Part shown: positions 58,873 through 64,000 of the stretch, in pieces | How the letters are laid out: each line of letters opens with the position of its first letter | Numbering within the stretch: the stretch's first letter is position 1 | From: Chaetoceros tenuissimus | Lineage: Eukaryota; Bacillariophyta; Thalassiosirophyceae; Chaetocerotales; Chaetocerotaceae | Length of the DNA: 64,000 bases | Direction: 5' to 3' | NCBI GenBank assembly: GCA_021927905.1 | Contig: BLLK01000040.1 | Span: forward strand, 62,001 to 126,000 | Made by a program: the position numbers and the translations under genes | The notes under the pieces: generated by a model | What the model was told of the DNA's origin: nothing | What the model saw: only the letters and a program-made list of their open reading frames with translations | Databases searched by the model: none

Positions 58873-59640
58873 TAGAGTGTCCGTGGCATACTGGGTTATC
58901 ACTATTGTATTGAGTCACGGATAGAGGATCAACGGCTCGAGGCTGGTTGAAGCTGTGCACAGACGCACTTTTAGACGGTATCATAATTACTTTAACTACA
59001 GATTGAACAAGGCTCCGATCTATCAATTGCACTATCAATATAAGCTCTAGCTGTATTTCAGGTCCATTACAGCAGAATTCATATAGTTTATCAGACCCAA
59101 TGAGAGTTTGATTGTGTGTTTGATGAGGAGGAGCTGGAAAAGCTTAGTTTGAACCTTCAAGAAGAAGGAATCTCCATCCGTTGGGATGCATGCTTGGAAT
59201 TGTGTTTTCAGGCATAGGAGTTGATTAGAAACCAAAGAAAATACTTAGGTACAGTTTCTGACAATGTTATTATTGTCTGAATATTGTGTAACTAATAGAT
59301 GGATCCGGAGGTATCACCGGCACGCAAAGGCGTTGAAGTGAAAACTTGTCCATGAGTGGTGAGGATGACGAGCTAGCAATAGCAAGTGAGGGTGGATTTT
59401 AGTCCCCAAGCCCTGCCCTTTGGGCACCAACACGGGGTGTTTAGGTTGAAGCTGTGGATCAGCAGATCACAGACTTCAAGAAGAACCGCCGCGTTTAGTA
59501 CGTGTGTAGCCTTAGCTAGGCAAAGAGGTAGGCCTGATCAACCTACAAGGGAGGCGATTAGTTGTTGGCTCGCCACAGATTCCCATGATACAAGCTACGG
59601 GTGCAAGTCCCTGTCATCCTCCTCTCACCTGGTGATTTTT
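58873..59640 (+). mobile_element. LTR and leader remnant of a copia copy
   Basis: Fossil remnant. 58873 to about 59090 looks like an LTR (head shared with the array junction), followed by the primer-site-like AGTTTATCAGACCC and a leader (59297-59625) homologous to 24095-24375. Gag and pol are absent beyond 59640. Old or truncated. Confidence 0.6.
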
Positions 59641-60166
59641 CACCATTCTAACATATGACAATCCACTTAGGTAGTGGTTACTATACCAAGGGTGGTATAG
59701 GCGCGCAAATGTAGCCTTTGGCTTTATGAAGTGGTATGGACCACATAGCGTGTGAGAGGATACATGATATCTTTGTGATATCAGTATTTACAATAATAAA
59801 TATACATTGGGAAGAAACCATGTAGCGTGTAATAAAGATACACGTAAATTGGAAATTCAGTGATACATGTGGTATCATTCAAAGTTGAAATATAAAGCAT
59901 GGAAGAGTCTACACGAAAGGACATATGGTACTTCGTAGTAAATGACACGTAGCTATTTTACTTCCAAATTGATTGCTTTACTCACTCCAAATTTTATCAA
60001 GAAGTTTTACTTCGTATCACAGGAACATTTACTTCCACACGGTCTTTGGCTGACCTATAGTGAAACTAAAGAACATATACTACCTTTAGTACCTCAAATC
60101 AAATGGGGGAAAGGATTATGACAGCTCAAGCATGACCTCACGTGGAGCGAGAGTATGTGACTTGCG
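59641..60166. other. Stretch without recognisable gene
   Basis: AT-rich, only short ORFs without coding character. Confidence 0.45.
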
Positions 60167-60236
60167 ATATTTGTTGAAAGCATTTGCAAGTGCAAGGAGA
60201 AATATTTGTTGAAAGCGTTTGCAAGTGCAAGGAGAA
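60167..60236. repeat. 35-bp tandem duplication
   Basis: ATATTTGTTGAAAGC unit at 60167-60201 and 60202-60236 with one difference, plus a partial third start. Confidence 0.9.
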
Positions 60237-60262
60237 ATATTCGTCGCGGATTCATGTCATGT

Positions 60263-60334
60263 ATTGAATCATGTGCTCATAGCAGAGCGATGAATGATAT
60301 TGAATCATGTGCTCATAGCAGAGCAATGAATGAA
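60263..60334. repeat. 36-bp tandem duplication
   Basis: ATTGAATCATGTGCTCATAG unit at 60263-60298 and 60299-60334, differing at one or two bases. It keeps frame (12 residues per unit) in a short plus-strand ORF, 60206-60466, which I do not trust as a gene. Confidence 0.9.
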
Positions 60335-62520
60335 AGTATATCCGGGGTATTGAGAAATACAGGGATTGTATGTCCATTTTGGGCTGCATGGAACCATGTT
60401 TTGATTCTCGGTCCAAAGGTATATGTATACATTCAAAACATAGCACTTATCCTGGTAAAGTATTGATATGGAATACTCAATTCTAAGTGTTGACTCACAT
60501 ACCAGATGCATCAATAGTGAAAATAGTTTCCTGTTGTACCATGCCACAGTAATAGATTTGCATGGCCGCATTGCACGGGGGAACAAGTCAAGCGTTTTCT
60601 ACACAGATGCATTTAAAGAAAATGAGAAGACCGTCAGCTGCTAGTATGGCGGCAGAGGCTAAGGCAAATTATGACATTTGCTCACGGTAACTATTCCGGG
60701 TCATGAGTTGCTCCTGATTTTGCATACATTTCATTTTATTGTCCATCTCACAAACTGTTCTGTAGAGTAGTAGTAGAAGAACTAGTCATAGTCCCAAATT
60801 GTTGCATGTGCCAGCAGATTGTGTAGACGAGATAGCATATGTTGCTAATTTGGTCTAGCACTTTTATATGTACACCTGACGAGTGTAGGATACATGGCAA
60901 CACCACTTTCATAGAAGCATATATCGCTGACAAGTGGTCAGGCAAGAGGTTGTATTGATATCGTTGAAGACAGGACGTTCCATTATCTGCTCCGTGCCAT
61001 ATCGTCGAATGTTCATAGAGATATTGAGAACTTGAATAGTGAAGGGTTTTGTATCCCAATTGAATGAAGGATGGTGTAGCATGTCATATGTCAACATGAC
61101 CATATCTTGATATGGATATTGTAATGAAGAGTCCGATCATTGGAGAATGAGTTTGCTCATCTACGGGGACTCACATATCGTTGTTTGAAATTATAAGCGT
61201 GTTCCTAAAAGAGGAATTGAACTATCAATGTGCAGTGTCTTGACCCTACATGAAATGGGGGAATCGATAGAGAAGATGATGATCCGTTTGGTAGAGGTCT
61301 ATGATCTCCTTTTATTCATTTGTGTATCGGACTACAAGACTTGTATGATTCGGAAAAGTCGATTGATTTTGATGTATTTGTTTCGTTTTGTTGTTTTACC
61401 AATGAAAGCACATGTCAAGAGTGACAGGTGTGGTAGTAACATATTTCCATAGTTGGATTATTGTTTTGGTGACAAGTAGCTTCTGGTTTAGGTGAAATGG
61501 CGACTTGTAGTACGTGACAATAGAAGGCAGTCACTCAATACTCGATATTGTTTTGGCTTGGTTCCACATTAACTTTTGGTTCTAGTTATTGGGACATGGA
61601 GATGCAGTATGTTTAGTTGTCGAAAAGTGTATGGATATACCGTTCATGGTTTATTTATTTATGAATGTATTGTTTTGGTGCAGATACGACTTGGATGCCT
61701 TATCACCACATGATTTGTCGAAGGATTTCAAGGGAATTAATTACACTGTGGGATGAAGGATTTTACCAAGTGTTGTTTATGAGATTATCAAAGAATTGAA
61801 AAGATTGCAGTAAAAATTGCATTTGGATTGAGAGATAAGATTACGGAGTTGTCCCATATTGCGATTGTCTTTTGAGTGTAAATGTGAAATTTCGTATGTG
61901 CTAAGGCGTTTATGAATGCACATAGTGATGTGTAGAACTTGCAGATGAGTTGTTTATCAATTTGAAAAAGAAAATGTTTGTGGCCTTGATAGATTGAGTT
62001 ATTGATCTGGAAATATGCATGTCAACAGCTTTTGTAGTATTTGAGTCTAGATACCCTACGAGTTTGAAACTTCTGAGATTTTCCAAGTGCGGAGCACGTA
62101 TCAACGAGGAATTGTTGTTCCCATCAAGATATCAAATTGAAAGCATGGAAAATAGAGCGACCGAACGTATTTAATATGGTAATGCTCTCCATACGGTATA
62201 GTGCATATCAATCAAAGCAGATGATCTGGATTTTACTATTACATCATGATTTTACTCATCAAACAGATGCTGAATTCATTATTGCATAGGTTAAAGATAT
62301 CTGCTGAAGTCCAATCCCAACAATACAGGGATAATAAACCAGACAGCACGAAAGCACACCAACGGCCACTTTTGGCAATGCCAACAGTCATCCAATAGCT
62401 CATAAATCTAACAACGTAGTTTATCGATCAAGTCTAGACAATTGGAATTCAGCAGTTGTTAGATTAGAAGTAGAAAATTCAACAGGAATACGTAACGCAC
62501 CGGAACTTCAACACAAAAAC
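60335..62520. other. Long stretch without recognisable gene
   Basis: About 2.2 kb with only short ORFs on both strands and no domain I recognise. The right end presumably includes the 5' LTR and leader of the following copia-like element, but no partner copy is in the window to define it. Confidence 0.45.
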
Positions 62521-64000
62521 AAACAAAACAAGCAAAAATGAGTGAAAAAGACAAAGTAGCTACCATCGTTGCATTGTTCCCGAAACCACAGGGCTGCATC
62601 AGGATCAACACAAATGGGGAAGAACCTACACCAATTCAAATTGCAAACTTCCAAGATTGGCTGGAAAAATGTGCAATGGAAATTCCATATGAGGAGGATG
62701 AATTGGGACTGGCTGGAGTAGTGATGAAAGAGGATGATTTCAAAGATATCAATAATGGAGTGGCATTCACACCACCACAAAAGCCAGGAGCACAACCAAT
62801 CCTATCAGTTCCGCAGACAAGACTTAATGCAAATGGAGAACCTAACGCAGTACAAGTAATGCAACACCAACAAAAAGTAGAAGATTGGAAAAGAAGCAAG
62901 AAAGTATGGGCTGAATACAGAGCGGGAGTAACAGCATTGAGAAATCTGATCGTGGACAATGTGGACGACGAATATATTAGTGAAATTAAGCATCCAAAAA
63001 CACAATACAAACAGGTTGAACCACAAGACCTCATGGACCATCTCAAAGACTATTATGGCAAGGTCGACCATAAAGCAATCATCAAAATGTGACGTGAATT
63101 AATGGACTATACATGGACACCATCTACACCAATCACCACCATGTTCCAACGATTCACTGAAATCATGACAGCATCAAAATTGGCAAAACATGGAATTCAG
63201 GAGGATGAATTGGTTAGCTATGCAATGGTCATAATCAGGAACACAGGTCTATTCAATCCGGAATGTGACGAATGGGAGAAAAGAACAAACTCCTATGTAT
63301 GGAACGACTTCCAAACATATTTTGTAAAAGAGAGCTTAAAAGTCAAAAAACATACGTCTGCGCAGCTAGGGTACGCTGAGGAAACAGTAGCTGCTGTACT
63401 TGAACTTTCGGATAAGCTAAATGCGGTCGAGGAGTGCTTGCAAACAGAGAGAGCGACAGAATCCATCAACTCCCTGACAGCAAATGAAATCAGAGAGCTC
63501 ATCTGTCAGGAAATCAATGCGGCCAGCACCAACAACACACCACCAGCAACACCACCAGCAGCAAACACATTCAAGAAAGTTAAAGGAGCTGAAGGATATA
63601 CAGAGTTTGGCCAAGCAATCTATTATTGCCATACCCATGGAATCACATTCAACAAAAATCATCGCAGTGCAACCTGCAGCAATAAAGGTGACAACCATGA
63701 CGATAGCGCAACACTATGGAATCGAAAGGGCGGCAGTGATAAAATGGTCGATAAAAGGAAGAAGAAAACTTGAAAAGGAGGCAGTGTCAATAGTCATAAA
63801 ATAAACACAATCAATGACAGTCCAAAATTGACACGAGCCACACCTTCCAAGCGACAACATCAGTATTCGAAGACGGTGCAAATCTAAGCAATACATACAT
63901 CTCACTTTCCTCAAAAATTGAAATTGAGGAACCAATAGAGAGTGAAAATGGTCCAAGATTTCGAGGTTTCGACGGAAGCGAGAGAATATCCAACAAACAC
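62521..64000 (+). mobile_element. Copia-like element, gag part, continues beyond window
   Basis: Fossil. The gag region is at 62538-63773: MSEKDKVATIVALFPKPQ start, capsid-like helices, and a zinc-binding-like YCHTHGITFNKNHRSATCSN motif followed by a GGS tail, the standard ending of gag in a copia group common in stramenopiles. The sequence after 63.8 kb should be protease and pol but leaves the window. It has about one or two breaks in the visible part and looks moderately young. LTR not defined. Confidence 0.7.

Noticed and set aside
61228-61452. 74-residue plus-strand ORF
   Set aside because: Hydrophobic, no recognisable domain, isolated in a non-coding stretch. Likely chance.

Overview
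The window looks like nuclear DNA of a single-celled eukaryote, most likely a diatom or another stramenopile. It is AT-rich and carries almost no host genes. Its contents are Ty1/copia-type retroelements with diatom-style gag and chromodomain-like regions, a Crypton-like tyrosine-recombinase transposon, a PIF1-type helicase and a LINE fragment. No database search was possible, so the taxon is an inference from family resemblance. I see no rRNA, tRNA or CRISPR.

Layout. 0-5.7 kb: a copia element whose coding part looks whole (small KOW-like ORF, gag, pol), with its 5' end outside the window. 5.76-9.13 kb: a PIF1-like helicase facing a minus-strand acidic-repeat gene only 10 bp away, next to a 110-bp perfect inverted repeat. 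9.3-12.2 kb: a non-autonomous element with about 80-bp terminal inverted repeats and a large GGAGAA/GGAAAA microsatellite. 13.5-17.1 kb: a compact, decayed minus-strand copia-like element with 93-bp direct end repeats. 18.2-21.4 kb: a decayed minus-strand retroelement ('family B') with an RT/RNase H of uncertain class. 21.5-22.7 kb: an intact DUF268 gene, the best host-gene candidate.

22.75-39.43 kb is a nest of insertions. An old minus-strand copia copy has its LTR split by a DNA transposon that has roughly 200-bp TIRs and TTAA at both ends, and encodes a Cys-rich cluster plus a DDE-like transposase. That transposon is split by a young plus-strand copia element (23.82-32.41 kb), whose RT region holds the head of a second family-B element. 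This gives a relative time order for at least four insertions.

39.84-41.79 kb is a 5'-truncated LINE with a 17-bp target-site duplication. 41.8-44.5 kb is a Crypton-like element on the minus strand. From 43.51 to 56.15 kb a chimeric unit of about 2.58 kb (Crypton head, copia gag-integrase fragment and a scrap of LTR) is repeated head-to-tail about 4.9 times with near identity.

56.15-58.87 kb has no recognisable mobile element and several intron-like signals. 58.87-59.64 kb is an LTR-and-leader remnant of a copia copy. 59.6-62.5 kb is unannotatable apart from short tandem duplications. From 62.5 kb to the end is the gag part of another copia-like element that runs out of the window.

The strongest candidates for something new are the TTAA-flanked transposon with a Cys-rich cluster and the Crypton/copia chimeric tandem array.
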